64,000 nucleotides of DNA from Streptomyces bicolor (GTDB taxonomy: Bacteria; Actinomycetota; Actinomycetes; Streptomycetales; Streptomycetaceae), in the NCBI RefSeq assembly GCF_000719285.1, contig NZ_JOFS01000009.1, forward strand, positions 434,001-498,000, given 5' to 3'. Shown here piece by piece: positions 1 to 8,515 of this stretch; the stretch's first letter is position 1; the number at the start of each line of letters is the position of its first letter. The notes under the pieces were generated by a model. That model worked only from the letters and a program-made list of their open reading frames with translations, was not told the DNA's origin and did not search any database. The translations under genes were made by a program, and so were the position numbers.

Positions 1-1
1 G

Positions 2-181
2 CGCGACCCCGACGTCCACGAGAAGACCCTGTGCGGGCAGGAATGGATTCTCACCGGGTCGATGAACTACACGGTGCGCGGTATGGCGAAGAACGATGAG
101 TTGGTCACCTACAAGGTGGGCGGGCCAGATGCCGGTCAGGCGAGGCTGGACCTGGCTCAGCGGTGGAGGAGTGGCTCGTGA
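2..181 (+). CDS. dpdK: Phospholipase-D-like protein, C-terminal end only (DpdK-like)
   Basis: Only the last 59 codons are in the window; the gene enters from the left edge. The fragment contains HEKTLCGQ followed by GSMNYTVRGM, the H-x-K ... G-S-x-N arrangement of the second catalytic half of phospholipase D-family (HKD) enzymes. A PLD-like protein named DpdK is part of the accessory set of 7-deazaguanine DNA-modification islands, and the neighbours here (a DpdD-like gene, dpdA, preQ0 genes) fit that context. The role of DpdK is thought to be restriction-related, but that is inference. Its TGA overlaps the probable GTG start of the next gene (GTGA), so the two are translationally coupled. A generic PLD nuclease is the alternative; the family call is firm, the DpdK name less so. 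Confidence 0.6.
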   Translation, partial: RDPDVHEKTLCGQEWILTGSMNYTVRGMAKNDELVTYKVGGPDAGQARLDLAQRWRSGS

Positions 182-2217
182 CGCAGACCCAGAATCAGCA
201 GCGAGAGGCTCTCGAAGGGTTCTTGCACCGATTCTTCGGCCCAGGAAACGGTGTCTGGCCGAACCTCGATCCTGACTTCCGCTACAAGGACCGCACGCTG
301 CCGTTCGTCGAAGCCATTCGACGCGGCGACGACGCGCCCGTAGTCCTTCCGCGCGTCTATACGGACCGCGATCGTTTCGTCGTGTACGTCATTGCCCGGG
401 AACCTGGCGAGCGTGCCAAAACAGCCGAGTTGATCCGCGCATTCGCTGGCCCGACGTACATCGCGTATGACGAGCAGGTTGGGATTCAGCCCGCCTGGCT
501 GGACCCTGATGATCCCATCGAGCAGGCCATCCGCGATTTCGCTGGCGATCGGACCACTTTCCGTCTGGAGACGGGGCGCACGCTTGAGCACCGCCTGAAC
601 CTGGCCGGGGCCCTGGAGTTGATGCAGAGGACCGAGGCTCGGCGTCCTCCCAGGATGTGGCGCGTGGCCAAACCGATCGGCCGGCTCCTCGCCGAGTTCG
701 ACGCGTCGCTCTCCGCGGGCGCTGAGGCCGCCTCGAACGTGATCCTTGAGCATCTAGCGGCGGCTGGTGGTGTCACCGCAGCCAACCTCGCAAACCTGAG
801 GATCAAGCGGCTTGACCGGCTCGGCCGCAGTGAGGAGATTCTCCAACTCCCTGAACTGCCTGACGCCGTCCGGCAGGACCCTCCCCTCCCGGTCAAGGAA
901 GCAATCTTGACCGCTGTGTACGCGGCGTTGGAGGAATCTCTCGCAGAGGGCGACCTCTCATCGGCACGGGCGAAGCTCCAAGAGCGAGGCCGCTTCGTCC
1001 CTGCCCTGCTGGATACCGATGCGGGCAGGCTCGGCGCTCAGGCCGTCGCTGTTCTTCTAATGGCGGCCACCATCCTTGAGGACCTGCCTGCTCTGCGTCG
1101 TCTCGTGAAAGCCGTTCGGAGCGCAGATCGCATCGGCGAACTGCCCCCGCTGGTCTGGGAGGACGCTCAACGCGTTCTTGCTGAAGGCGTTGGCGAGGAA
1201 TCACCTCCCGTCGTGGCAGAGCCCGTGCCGCAAGTTCCTGAAGACGATGGGTCGAAAACGATTCCGCCGATCGACTCCTGGCCTGCCTTCCTCGCGGCCG
1301 TAGCCGCGGGCAGCCGTGCAGGCAAGTCAGCAGTTGAACAGCGCAGTTGGACTGCGTGGGCTCCACCCGCAGTCCATGATGCGTCCCTCGCCAAATTCCT
1401 GGACGGGCTGGAGAATCAAGCTGCTGAGGAGGCCTGGCGAGCGGTTGGAGCGTTCATTGACGCCGACGGATATGTAGCTCCCGCCGGTCTGACCGCCCAT
1501 GCATTCATTCGGAACGCGGTCGCCTTCGACCGGTTCGGCCCCGGCGACCTCGCCGCGCTCCAGGCCCTCACAGAGATCGCACTCCGAACCGGTCCTTCGG
1601 CGCACACCTACGCCGAACTTCTCGACGAGATCGGCGCCTACAGCAGTCGATGGGTCTCACCTGAACGGGCATCAATTGCGCTGGACTTCGTCGACCGGCT
1701 GTTCTTGGTCGCCTGCCCAGACGTGGACGCTCGCAGCAAGCTCGCATACAACCTGCTGGAGCCGCTCTGGCGGCATCAAGGACGGCTCAACGAAGCTGAT
1801 TTGGCGTTCGCCAAGCGTCTCTCAAGGGAACTCGGTGTCGTCTTCTCTTGGCAGGACCGGGTCGGCTCCGACGACGATGAGCGTGAGCTGTCGCTCTCAG
1901 ACCTGCCGCCCATGAAAGTGCTGCTCTACTCCCTGGACGACGCTGTGCTCACGCGCTGCGCCGAGGAGATCAAGCAGCTTGCCCCCGCAGTGGACACCGC
2001 AAAGGCTAGCGATCACGTCGGCAGTGCTCAGCTTCGACAGAAGGCACGCTCCGCTGACTTGGTCGTTATTGCGACGCGCTGCGCGAAGCATGCGGCGACG
2101 GGCTTCATTACGCAGCACGCCCGTACCGAGCACATCCACTACGCGGACGGCAGCGGATCGGCGTCCATGCTGCGAGCAGCAGTGGCCGGTCTCCGAGCAG
2201 CCGCAGTAGACCACTAA
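178..2217 (+). CDS. dpdD: DpdD-like protein of the 7-deazaguanine DNA-modification island
   Basis: A 679-residue protein with no transmembrane segment or signal peptide. I prefer the GTG at 178 because GGAGGA lies 7 nt upstream and the start overlaps the stop of the PLD gene; a GTG at 163 is the alternative. The N-terminus has an FFGPGNGVWPNLD patch (about residues 20-35) that I associate with DpdD, an accessory protein of dpd islands; the middle is helical with no motif I recognise. The last 100 residues contain MKVLLYSLDDAVLTRC and a Rossmann-like ADLVVIATRCAKHA stretch, as in proteins that sense or bind a nucleotide. Position between dpdK and the dpdA operon supports the assignment. The biochemical function of DpdD is not established; a restriction role is inferred. 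Confidence 0.6.
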   Translation: MTQTQNQQREALEGFLHRFFGPGNGVWPNLDPDFRYKDRTLPFVEAIRRGDDAPVVLPRVYTDRDRFVVYVIAREPGERAKTAELIRAFAGPTYIAYDEQVGIQPAWLDPDDPIEQAIRDFAGDRTTFRLETGRTLEHRLNLAGALELMQRTEARRPPRMWRVAKPIGRLLAEFDASLSAGAEAASNVILEHLAAAGGVTAANLANLRIKRLDRLGRSEEILQLPELPDAVRQDPPLPVKEAILTAVYAALEESLAEGDLSSARAKLQERGRFVPALLDTDAGRLGAQAVAVLLMAATILEDLPALRRLVKAVRSADRIGELPPLVWEDAQRVLAEGVGEESPPVVAEPVPQVPEDDGSKTIPPIDSWPAFLAAVAAGSRAGKSAVEQRSWTAWAPPAVHDASLAKFLDGLENQAAEEAWRAVGAFIDADGYVAPAGLTAHAFIRNAVAFDRFGPGDLAALQALTEIALRTGPSAHTYAELLDEIGAYSSRWVSPERASIALDFVDRLFLVACPDVDARSKLAYNLLEPLWRHQGRLNEADLAFAKRLSRELGVVFSWQDRVGSDDDERELSLSDLPPMKVLLYSLDDAVLTRCAEEIKQLAPAVDTAKASDHVGSAQLRQKARSADLVVIATRCAKHAATGFITQHARTEHIHYADGSGSASMLRAAVAGLRAAAVDH

Positions 2218-2222
2218 CGCAC

Positions 2223-2257
2223 TGGTGGTCTCCCTGATCTTTCCGGGGAGACCACCA
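2223..2257. terminator. Bidirectional terminator hairpin between convergent dpd genes
   Basis: Perfect 12-bp inverted repeat TGGTGGTCTCCC / GGGAGACCACCA with an 11-nt loop. It sits in the 55-bp gap between the stop codons of the rightward dpdD-like gene and the leftward DGQHR gene, so it can end transcripts from both sides. There is no long T tract on either side, which is common for terminators in high-GC actinomycetes. Confidence 0.7.
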
Positions 2258-2272
2258 AGGGCAAGGCTTCGG

Positions 2273-3370
2273 CTACTTGCCGACCAGGGTCTGCAGGTGA
2301 GTGCTGAGCAGCCGTACGTCTTTGGCCGTGTTCTGGAGGCCGTTCCAGTTGCGTTCCTCGCCATTCGAGAACTTCCACGTGCCGCCGGGAGTCCAGGCGA
2401 CGTGCTTCTCGAGTCGGCGCAGGCTGATGCGGATCTTGTCCCAGTTGACCTTGTCGTAGTGGACGCCTGTGGTGAGCTGATCCATTACATAGCCCATGGC
2501 CTGGATGCCCACGCCATGAGTCAGCCTGGAATCCTTGGGAGGCTTGTGCCACGCACCCTCGAAGACGTTCTCGACTGCTGTCCAGAAGCCCAGAAGGTGC
2601 GCCAGCATCGCCTCCTCGTCCGCGGAGCCGTCCTCGGCATTCCGGTACTGGAAGAGTGCGCCCTCGTAGATGCTGTGCTCCAGCATGCTCAGAATGCTGT
2701 TGTCCTTGATATTGCCGGTAGGCGACGTGGGGCTGCTGATCCTTCCGCAGAAGGGGCCGTCTCCCATGTTCAACATGACCATGATCTTCGCGGCGAGCTG
2801 GCGGCGCGCGTACGAGCGCGGCAACTTGGCGGTGGTCTCTGGCAGGAGTTCGTACACGAGCCCCTTGGGCAGTGGCTTGGTCGAGTTGACCAAGATGAAC
2901 TGCGACCGCTGCTCTTCCTGAGACGCAATGAAGCCCACAGCCGCGACGGGGAACTCTGCCAGGTCGGCGTCCCTGATCGCTGCGCTGCGCTGCTGACCGT
3001 CCACGAGCCAGGCCGGCTTCTCGTCGTCAGCCAGTGACTCGTCGACCGGGATGATCAACTCGCCGGGGATTGAGTAGCTCACGCTGCCGCCGCGAACCGC
3101 GGGTTCGAACGTGACGCGATCATCGAAGCCGAGAACCAAGGCGTTGGGGAGCATCGCGCCCTCGGACTCAAGGTAGCGGCGGATCGAGCGGATGTGGCTC
3201 AGGACCTCAGGCCGCTGGTACCCCTGCAGCTTCCTCTGGCTGTCGCGGCGGATGCGCGAGACGGCTGCAAAGTCTTCCAACTTCTTGCCATCGACAGCGA
3301 AGCAGTAGATCTCCTTGTCACCTTGGAGCACCTTGAGGGCGGGAACCTTCAGAACGTAGCGGTCGGCCAC
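2273..3370 (-). CDS. dpdB: DGQHR-domain protein, copy 1 (DpdB-like)
   Basis: A 365-residue protein carrying the DGQHR family signature as VDGQQRSAA (DGQQRS at residues 124-129), within the fold shared by DndB and DpdB. In characterised 7-deazaguanine systems DpdB works with the transglycosylase DpdA to place preQ0 in DNA. An upstream GYQR motif near residue 50 and GIQAMGYVM near the C-terminus are shared with the second copy. It is the last gene of the four-gene leftward operon, 48 nt after dpdA; its GTG start is preceded by AGGAGAT. S. Montevideo-type islands have one such gene, while this locus has two similar copies around dpdA, so this copy may be a partner subunit rather than a spare. 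Confidence 0.8.
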   Translation of the reverse strand: MADRYVLKVPALKVLQGDKEIYCFAVDGKKLEDFAAVSRIRRDSQRKLQGYQRPEVLSHIRSIRRYLESEGAMLPNALVLGFDDRVTFEPAVRGGSVSYSIPGELIIPVDESLADDEKPAWLVDGQQRSAAIRDADLAEFPVAAVGFIASQEEQRSQFILVNSTKPLPKGLVYELLPETTAKLPRSYARRQLAAKIMVMLNMGDGPFCGRISSPTSPTGNIKDNSILSMLEHSIYEGALFQYRNAEDGSADEEAMLAHLLGFWTAVENVFEGAWHKPPKDSRLTHGVGIQAMGYVMDQLTTGVHYDKVNWDKIRISLRRLEKHVAWTPGGTWKFSNGEERNWNGLQNTAKDVRLLSTHLQTLVGK

Positions 3371-3418
3371 ATCATCTCCTGTTTGAGTTACTTTGAGTGC
3401 TGTGCGCGGTCTGGGCGA

Positions 3419-4663
3419 TTATGTGAGCGGCAGCTTGCGCATCTTGGCTTCGAGCACAGTCATGTTATGGAACCCGCGACGCTTGTTTCTCTCGGTTCCG
3501 CGGAAGATGACCATGTCGATCTTGTGCTTCTTGCAAAGTTCACACGGGCAGCGATCCCAAGGGCGGTCGACAAGAGTTTCCCTGTAGTCGTCGACCTTCT
3601 TTAGTTTCTTTGCGTCACCGATGAGGGCGTGATAGGCACGCAAAGCATCGATGACCTCCTGCACGTCGAAATCCTCATCGTCTCTATAACGGCGCAGCAG
3701 TTTGAGGCATTCACGTTCAGCTTTGATTGCCGCCGACTGCGAAACCACACCCGCCAAGATCAGTCGCTTTAGAGTAGGGTTTCCATCAACTTGGGGAACC
3801 CTAATCGCAACGTACGAACCATCGGCGGTGTGGTAGTTGTTCTTCTCATCCATGAAGGCTTGCCGGAATGCCGATGTACTATCGAAACTAGTGACGTGAT
3901 AATCGGCGAAGCGTTCCATGCTGTCGATGCGGGTAATTCCGAGAAGATGGAACCCGACGTCATGCTTGCGAATCTTGGAAATTTCCTTAAGGCAAGCAAT
4001 GATTTCCGGCGTCTTCAGCGGAACCATGCCCCCCAAGGCGATGCGCTTGTAGCCCATTTTCTGGAGTTGCACGACACTATCCGCGTAGCTGGCCGGGCTC
4101 CAGCCCTGCGCTGCGCCGACTGGCTCCAGATGCAGTTTCCCGTCAGCGATCAGTCTATTGTGACTTTTAGTGGCCTTGAAGAACTTCTGCGCATAATCGA
4201 GTGACAGATCGCGACGCGTTACCCATGCCTCCTCGACCTCCTCGGCGGGAGCATCGGGCCGGTACCCGAAGATCACGTGGTCGATACTGATTCCCGCATT
4301 GAATCGACACTCAGTGTAGTAGTGGAGAACTTCAGGAGTCTCGTAAGGTGGGCGCTCTTCATTGATGTAAGTGAAGGATCCGCAGTCGCCTAGGCTCTCC
4401 ATCGGCTCAGGCAGCCCGAAAAATGTCCTCACACCGTCTCGATAAAGCCGCGCCCTCTGAGGGGCACTGTACTTCCCCGCTCCCTTAATCGACCCATCTA
4501 CGATGGCCTTGCTGACCAGTATCCCGTCGTAGGGGGCCGGCTTCACAGCCTGATGGGCATACAAGTCGTCCCGCTGACGATGGCGCTCATCGGGGTACTC
4601 ATCGTGGATAAAGTCATACCTGGGATAAATCTGGTCTTGACTATCAGGGAAGTAGAACTTCAC
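3419..4663 (-). CDS. dpdA: DpdA, tRNA-guanine-transglycosylase-like DNA transglycosylase
   Basis: A 414-residue member of the TGT superfamily in its DpdA branch, expected to swap guanine in DNA for preQ0. Visible support: the MKFYFPDSQD N-terminus typical of DpdA, a TIM-barrel region containing GYKRIALGGMVPLKTPEI (the TGT GG-loop region), and a C-terminal zinc site Cys372-x-Cys374-x2-Cys377 ... His399, matching the C-x-C-x2-C-xn-H site of TGT enzymes. It overlaps the upstream DGQHR gene by GTGA, so it is translationally coupled. preQ0-synthesis genes lie just beyond, and no bacterial tgt or queF is nearby, which argues for DNA rather than tRNA as substrate. This part of the island is visibly less GC-rich than the flanking genes, a sign of transfer. 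Confidence 0.88.
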   Translation of the reverse strand: MKFYFPDSQDQIYPRYDFIHDEYPDERHRQRDDLYAHQAVKPAPYDGILVSKAIVDGSIKGAGKYSAPQRARLYRDGVRTFFGLPEPMESLGDCGSFTYINEERPPYETPEVLHYYTECRFNAGISIDHVIFGYRPDAPAEEVEEAWVTRRDLSLDYAQKFFKATKSHNRLIADGKLHLEPVGAAQGWSPASYADSVVQLQKMGYKRIALGGMVPLKTPEIIACLKEISKIRKHDVGFHLLGITRIDSMERFADYHVTSFDSTSAFRQAFMDEKNNYHTADGSYVAIRVPQVDGNPTLKRLILAGVVSQSAAIKAERECLKLLRRYRDDEDFDVQEVIDALRAYHALIGDAKKLKKVDDYRETLVDRPWDRCPCELCKKHKIDMVIFRGTERNKRRGFHNMTVLEAKMRKLPLT

Positions 4664-5802
4664 GACGCGCTCGTCCTTGACTGGAGGTAGATGCGAATCA
4701 AAAGGTTCGATAGGGTGCTGATATGGCGCGGCAAGTTCTGGAGTTCATTCCACGGGGTGTTGAGTTCCGGCCAGCGCCCCTTGGTCCATCGGCATTGTGG
4801 CGCGATGAACGCCAGCTCGGCCTTAGCTCTCTCATAGGCTTCCGGCGTACCTGGTTCTGCGTCGGCTAGCACGCGGTCCATGACTCGGTCCATCAGTCGC
4901 CCCATCGAGCGGATGCCGACGCCGTGCATGAGGCGGCTCTTGGTAGGAGACACGCCCCAAGCGTCAGGGAAGGTGTCTCGCACAGCACTCCAGTACGTGA
5001 CAAGAATGTTGCGCATTGCGTCAGTGTCGACCGTACCGTTCGAGAGATTCTTGTACGGGAACAATGCGCCCGACGGTTTCAGAGACTCCTCAATAGCCGA
5101 GATCAGGCTATTGTCCTTCACTACAGCGTTGGACCGTCTATCCGTGATCGTTGACGCCTGCTTGATCAGTCCCTTGAAGGGAGAATCAGCGTCCTGGTTC
5201 AGAGCACTCACCAAGACGGAAGGCAGCTTCTTCGCGGACAGCTTCGTCGGGAGTTTGGTATGCACCTCGGGGAGAAGTTCCGTCACCAGGCTGCCGGGCA
5301 GGGGCGACACGGTGTTGACGCGAAGGAACTGATCACGCTGCACCTGAATGTCCTCAGCCACGAAGCCAGCCACCGTGACAGGCAGCTTGGACCGCCGAGT
5401 ACGTGCAAGGGCAAGGCTTCGCTGCTGACCGTCCACAATGAAGGCAGGCCTGGGCGCGGTTGACGACTCCGGCAGGGGAATCTCCAACGTCCCGATCGTG
5501 GAGAGGCCGTCTGTACTGTTCGGCCCTCGGCTTCCCCGGAACCGTACCGAGGTGGGCAGAGCAAGGATGAGTCCGTTAGGGAACAGCACGTTCTCGCTGT
5601 CGAGGTATTCCAGGATCTGCTGCACATGCTGCTTCTTCTCCGCCCTCTGGTACCCGAACAGTCTGCCTGCCTCGTCCCGAGAGATCCGGGCCACGTCGGC
5701 TACGCGGTCAATCTCTCCCGCTTCGAGCGCAAACACATACAGCGGGATGCCCGGATTTTGCTCGATCCGTAGTGCCCTGCGGCGGATGACGTTTTCTGTC
5801 AC
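4660..5802 (-). CDS. DGQHR-domain protein, copy 2 (DpdB-like)
   Basis: A 380-residue paralogue of the DGQHR gene on the other side of dpdA. The signature VDGQQRSLA lies at the same residue numbers (124-129) as in copy 1, and both share GYQR near residue 50, a FPNGL/LPNAL stretch after a YL[ED]SE motif and a HGVGI..MG segment near residue 290. The sequences are otherwise clearly diverged, so the duplication is not recent. The start is GTG, overlapping the stop of the upstream gene (GTGA), and its own stop overlaps the dpdA start, so all three are coupled. Either copy could be the functional DpdB; a heteromeric pair is an inference. Confidence 0.8.
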   Translation of the reverse strand: MTENVIRRRALRIEQNPGIPLYVFALEAGEIDRVADVARISRDEAGRLFGYQRAEKKQHVQQILEYLDSENVLFPNGLILALPTSVRFRGSRGPNSTDGLSTIGTLEIPLPESSTAPRPAFIVDGQQRSLALARTRRSKLPVTVAGFVAEDIQVQRDQFLRVNTVSPLPGSLVTELLPEVHTKLPTKLSAKKLPSVLVSALNQDADSPFKGLIKQASTITDRRSNAVVKDNSLISAIEESLKPSGALFPYKNLSNGTVDTDAMRNILVTYWSAVRDTFPDAWGVSPTKSRLMHGVGIRSMGRLMDRVMDRVLADAEPGTPEAYERAKAELAFIAPQCRWTKGRWPELNTPWNELQNLPRHISTLSNLLIRIYLQSRTSAS

Positions 5803-6713
5803 CGTTCCCCCATGGTCCTCTTGTATAGATTCGCAAATCTGCTTTGCTCGCAGGCTTTGCCGTCATCGCGCAAGGCTCGCAGCAGCCGTGTGCGGGAGAC
5901 GCCCGGCAGCTTCGCTGTCTCCCGCTTGATGAAGACGATCACGTCTTCATCCGACATGGGCTGTCGGTTGTACTGCTCTGGTTTCGTGGTGGCTGCCGCC
6001 CACTCGTTCCACGCCTTCTGCGTGGCCGGCGAGATGAGGGTGCCGTCCTTGGAGTGCTGGAGCCACGACTCGGCCATGCGCACATTCAGGCTCGTCAACG
6101 TGCCCCCCAGCGCATGGCGCAGCCCAGCGTCGGAACGAACGCGGTGGATTCCAGGGATCTCACGCAAACCGCCAATGAGAAGCGCCTCACCCCCGAGGGA
6201 TCCAAGAGCTAGGAGTTCCTCCTCCATCGCGCTTGCATAGACTTCGGAGAGCGCCATGAGCACCGGCCCCCGCTGGCCGAGTTCCTGGAGTTGGGCTTGG
6301 CCGGATCCCGCTTGAAGGTGGCCCCACCACTGGGCGTTCTCCGCTGCAGATGTGGCTACTGAGTCGGCGTGCCGCGTGCTGAAGGTTGCCGCATAGGCAG
6401 GCGCAGCCTGCGTCTTCGGCTCTACCGGCTGTAGGCCCAGTCCGGCCGATGCCACCCACAGTTGCGTCTTGAAACCTGCTGCCGAGGCAGCCACCGTCAG
6501 TCGGCGAGCTCGGGTCCAGTGATCACCGCGGTAGAGGTCCGTGAGCGAGGGCAGGGAGGCTCCGCCGCGTGCGGTCGCTGTCTGGATGCGCTTCTGCCAG
6601 TTACTGGAGCGTTCCTCCACGCTGCCCTTCGGCAGGTTCCTGGCGTACAGAGCTGCGTCCGGTGTATCGACCTTGCGGTCGGTACACGTAACCACCAGCG
6701 ATAGTTGCCTCAC
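5799..6713 (-). CDS. DUF6884/YaaA-like protein heading the dpdA operon
   Basis: A 304-residue soluble protein. The N-terminal 130 residues begin SLVVTCTDRK, then SLTDLYRGDHWTRAR and LWVASAGLGLQPV, the pattern of DUF6884/DUF328 (YaaA-like) domains in which a sulfur-rich first strand is followed by an LY...R segment and an SAx.GL loop. The C-terminal 80 residues are basic and helical (KLPGVSRTRLLRALRDDG), suggesting nucleic-acid contact. The GTG start has AGGAG 9 nt upstream. It is first in the operon, so it may act in the modification step itself, for example as the counterpart of DpdC, which converts DNA-borne preQ0 to ADG; that link is inferred from position and weak domain resemblance only. 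Confidence 0.55.
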   Translation of the reverse strand: MRQLSLVVTCTDRKVDTPDAALYARNLPKGSVEERSSNWQKRIQTATARGGASLPSLTDLYRGDHWTRARRLTVAASAAGFKTQLWVASAGLGLQPVEPKTQAAPAYAATFSTRHADSVATSAAENAQWWGHLQAGSGQAQLQELGQRGPVLMALSEVYASAMEEELLALGSLGGEALLIGGLREIPGIHRVRSDAGLRHALGGTLTSLNVRMAESWLQHSKDGTLISPATQKAWNEWAAATTKPEQYNRQPMSDEDVIVFIKRETAKLPGVSRTRLLRALRDDGKACEQSRFANLYKRTMGER

Positions 6714-6822
6714 GCAGCTCGACTCCTGACAGCCATAACTAGTACCTGATGGCGGTTACTCTACCTGCCAGTTATCACGCTAGGCTGCACGCGTACACGA
6801 CGGTCTAACTAGGGAGTAAGGC
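6714..6822. promoter_or_regulatory. Divergent promoter region between the dpdA operon and queC
   Basis: The only intergenic space that can drive both the leftward dpdA operon and the rightward queC-queE-queD-folE2 genes. It is AT-richer than its surroundings and holds two copies of AACTAG (in CATAACTAGTACC and TCTAACTAGGG) and an inverted GCCAT...ATGGC pair around the first copy, which could be an operator. I could not assign -35/-10 boxes with confidence. Divergent placement implies that modification and precursor supply are expressed together. Confidence 0.5.
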
Positions 6823-7518
6823 ATGGGACGTCCTGCGATCGTTTTGCTGAGCGGTGGTCTGGACTCGACCACGGTTCTGGCCATCGCGAAGGACCAGGGC
6901 TACACGCCGTATGCCCTCAGCTTCCGGTACGGCCAGCGCCACAGCGTGGAGCTTGAGGCTGCGAAGCGCGTGGTCGCGGCCCAGGGTGTGGCCCGGCACG
7001 TCATTGCTGACATTGACCTGCGAGTTTTCGGTGGGTCTGCACTGACCTCCGACATTGACGTGCCCAAGCACGACTCCCTGGACCACACCGAGGAAGGCGG
7101 CGTGCCGATCACCTACGTGCCTGCACGGAACACGATCTTCCTGTCGTTCGCTCTGGCGTACGCCGAAACTGTCAACGCCAGTGACATCTTCACTGGTGTA
7201 ACTGCGGTCGACTACAGCGGTTACCCGGACTGCCGGCCTGAGTACATGGAGGCCTACGAGCGCATGGCCAACTTGGCCACCCGCGCCGGGGTCGAGGGCA
7301 CGCAGAGTCTCAAGCTCCACTCGCCGCTCATCGCCATGTCGAAGGCCGACATCGTCCGTGAGGGCCTGCGCCTCGGCGTGGACTACGCCCTTACCTCCTC
7401 TTGCTACGACCCGGACGAGCAGGGGCGGGCATGCGGACATTGCGAGACCTGCCTGCTCCGCCTCAAGGGCTTCGCCGAGGCCGGCGTCACAGACCCCGTG
7501 CAGTACCAGGGCGCGTGA
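6823..7518 (+). CDS. queC: 7-cyano-7-deazaguanine (preQ0) synthase QueC
   Basis: A 231-residue PP-loop ATPase that converts 7-carboxy-7-deazaguanine and ammonia to preQ0 using ATP. The PP-loop [10 protein letters not shown] is at residues 7-16, and the C-terminal zinc site is [17 protein letters not shown], both diagnostic of QueC. Length is normal. The ATG is preceded by AGGGAG. It starts the rightward operon; queE begins 2 nt after its stop. Because queD, queE and folE2 follow, the four genes can make preQ0 from GTP without help from the rest of the genome. Confidence 0.95.
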   Translation: MGRPAIVLLSGGLDSTTVLAIAKDQGYTPYALSFRYGQRHSVELEAAKRVVAAQGVARHVIADIDLRVFGGSALTSDIDVPKHDSLDHTEEGGVPITYVPARNTIFLSFALAYAETVNASDIFTGVTAVDYSGYPDCRPEYMEAYERMANLATRAGVEGTQSLKLHSPLIAMSKADIVREGLRLGVDYALTSSCYDPDEQGRACGHCETCLLRLKGFAEAGVTDPVQYQGA

Positions 7519-7520
7519 GA

Positions 7521-8156
7521 ATGACCTACCTGGTCAAGGAGATCTTCTACACCCTGCAAGGCGAAGGGAGTCACGCAGGCCGTCCAGCCGTCTTCTGCCG
7601 CTTCTCCCGGTGCAATCTGTGGACGGGCCTGGAGAAGGATCGTCACCGTGCGATCTGCCAGTTCTGCGACACAGATTTCGTCGGAACCGACGGGGAAGGC
7701 GGCGGCCGGTTCCGGACCCCGGACGACCTCGCTCAAGCCATCGAGCAGGCGTGGCCGTCGTCATCCAGGGAGCATCGCTTCGTGGTGTGCACCGGCGGCG
7801 AGCCGCTTCTACAACTCGACGAAGCGGCGATCGACGCGCTGCACGCCCGCGGCTTCGAGGTTGCCGTAGAGACGAACGGCACCCGCGTACCGCCGAACGG
7901 CATCGACTGGCTCTGCGTCAGCCCCAAGATCGGCTCCGAACTGGTCGTGACTAGCGGAGACGAACTGAAGCTGGTCTACCCTCAACTGGGCGGCGACCCC
8001 GGTCAGTTCGAGCATCTGGATTTCCGGTACTTTCGGCTCCAGCCCATGGACGGCCCGGACGTTGAAGCCAACACCAGGGCGACTGTCGACTACTGCATGA
8101 AGAACCCGCGCTGGATCCTCTCTCTCCAGACGCACAAGTATCTGGGAATTCAGTAA
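7521..8156 (+). CDS. queE: 7-carboxy-7-deazaguanine synthase QueE (radical SAM)
   Basis: A 211-residue radical-SAM enzyme converting 6-carboxytetrahydropterin to 7-carboxy-7-deazaguanine. The [4Fe-4S] cluster motif is the expanded form [11 protein letters not shown] ... CQFCDTDF (residues about 32-58), in which a 14-residue insertion separates the second and third cysteine, as in E. coli-type QueE. YTLQGEG at the N-terminus and [11 protein letters not shown] near residue 93 (the SAM GGE motif) are also present. The ATG at 7521 is chosen because upstream in-frame starts would overlap queC by over 100 nt. Its TAA overlaps the queD ATG (TAATG). Confidence 0.95.
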   Translation: MTYLVKEIFYTLQGEGSHAGRPAVFCRFSRCNLWTGLEKDRHRAICQFCDTDFVGTDGEGGGRFRTPDDLAQAIEQAWPSSSREHRFVVCTGGEPLLQLDEAAIDALHARGFEVAVETNGTRVPPNGIDWLCVSPKIGSELVVTSGDELKLVYPQLGGDPGQFEHLDFRYFRLQPMDGPDVEANTRATVDYCMKNPRWILSLQTHKYLGIQ

Positions 8157-8512
8157 TGGAAATCTTCCGCGAGTTCACCTTCGAAGCTGCACATCGCTTG
8201 CCCAACGTGCCCGAGGGCCACAAGTGCGCGCGCCTGCACGGCCACTCCTACAAGGTCATCGTCCATGTCGAGGCTCCCGTCGACCCCGAGTCGGGCTGGG
8301 TCATGGACTTCGGCGACCTCAAGAAGGCCTTCAAGCCCCTCGAAGCGCAGCTCGACCACTATTACCTCAACGACATTGAGGGCCTGGAGAACCCGACTAG
8401 CGAGGTCCTCGCCCGCTGGATCTGGGAGCGGCTGAAGCCGACCCTGCCCGACCTCTCCGCGCTCACCGTTCGCGAGACGTGCACGTCCGGCTGCACCTAT
8501 CGGGGCGAGTGA
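8156..8512 (+). CDS. queD: 6-carboxy-5,6,7,8-tetrahydropterin synthase QueD
   Basis: A 118-residue T-fold enzyme of the QueD/PTPS family, making 6-carboxytetrahydropterin from dihydroneopterin triphosphate. The zinc-binding histidines lie in FEAAHRLP and LHGHSYKV, with the catalytic cysteine in [10 protein letters not shown], the spacing typical of QueD. The C-terminal [15 protein letters not shown] carries the conserved Glu of the family. Length is normal. The start overlaps the stop of queE by one base, and folE2 follows 3 nt after its stop, so it is in the middle of a tightly packed operon. Confidence 0.95.
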   Translation: MEIFREFTFEAAHRLPNVPEGHKCARLHGHSYKVIVHVEAPVDPESGWVMDFGDLKKAFKPLEAQLDHYYLNDIEGLENPTSEVLARWIWERLKPTLPDLSALTVRETCTSGCTYRGE

Positions 8513-8515
8513 GCG

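Noticed and set aside
157..753. Long open frame on the minus strand inside the DpdD-like gene
   Set aside because: High-GC shadow of the real plus-strand gene; no ribosome-binding site or recognisable domain.
3100..3120. GGTTCGAAC, resembling the T-loop of a tRNA
   Set aside because: Lies inside the DGQHR coding sequence with no acceptor or anticodon stem around it.
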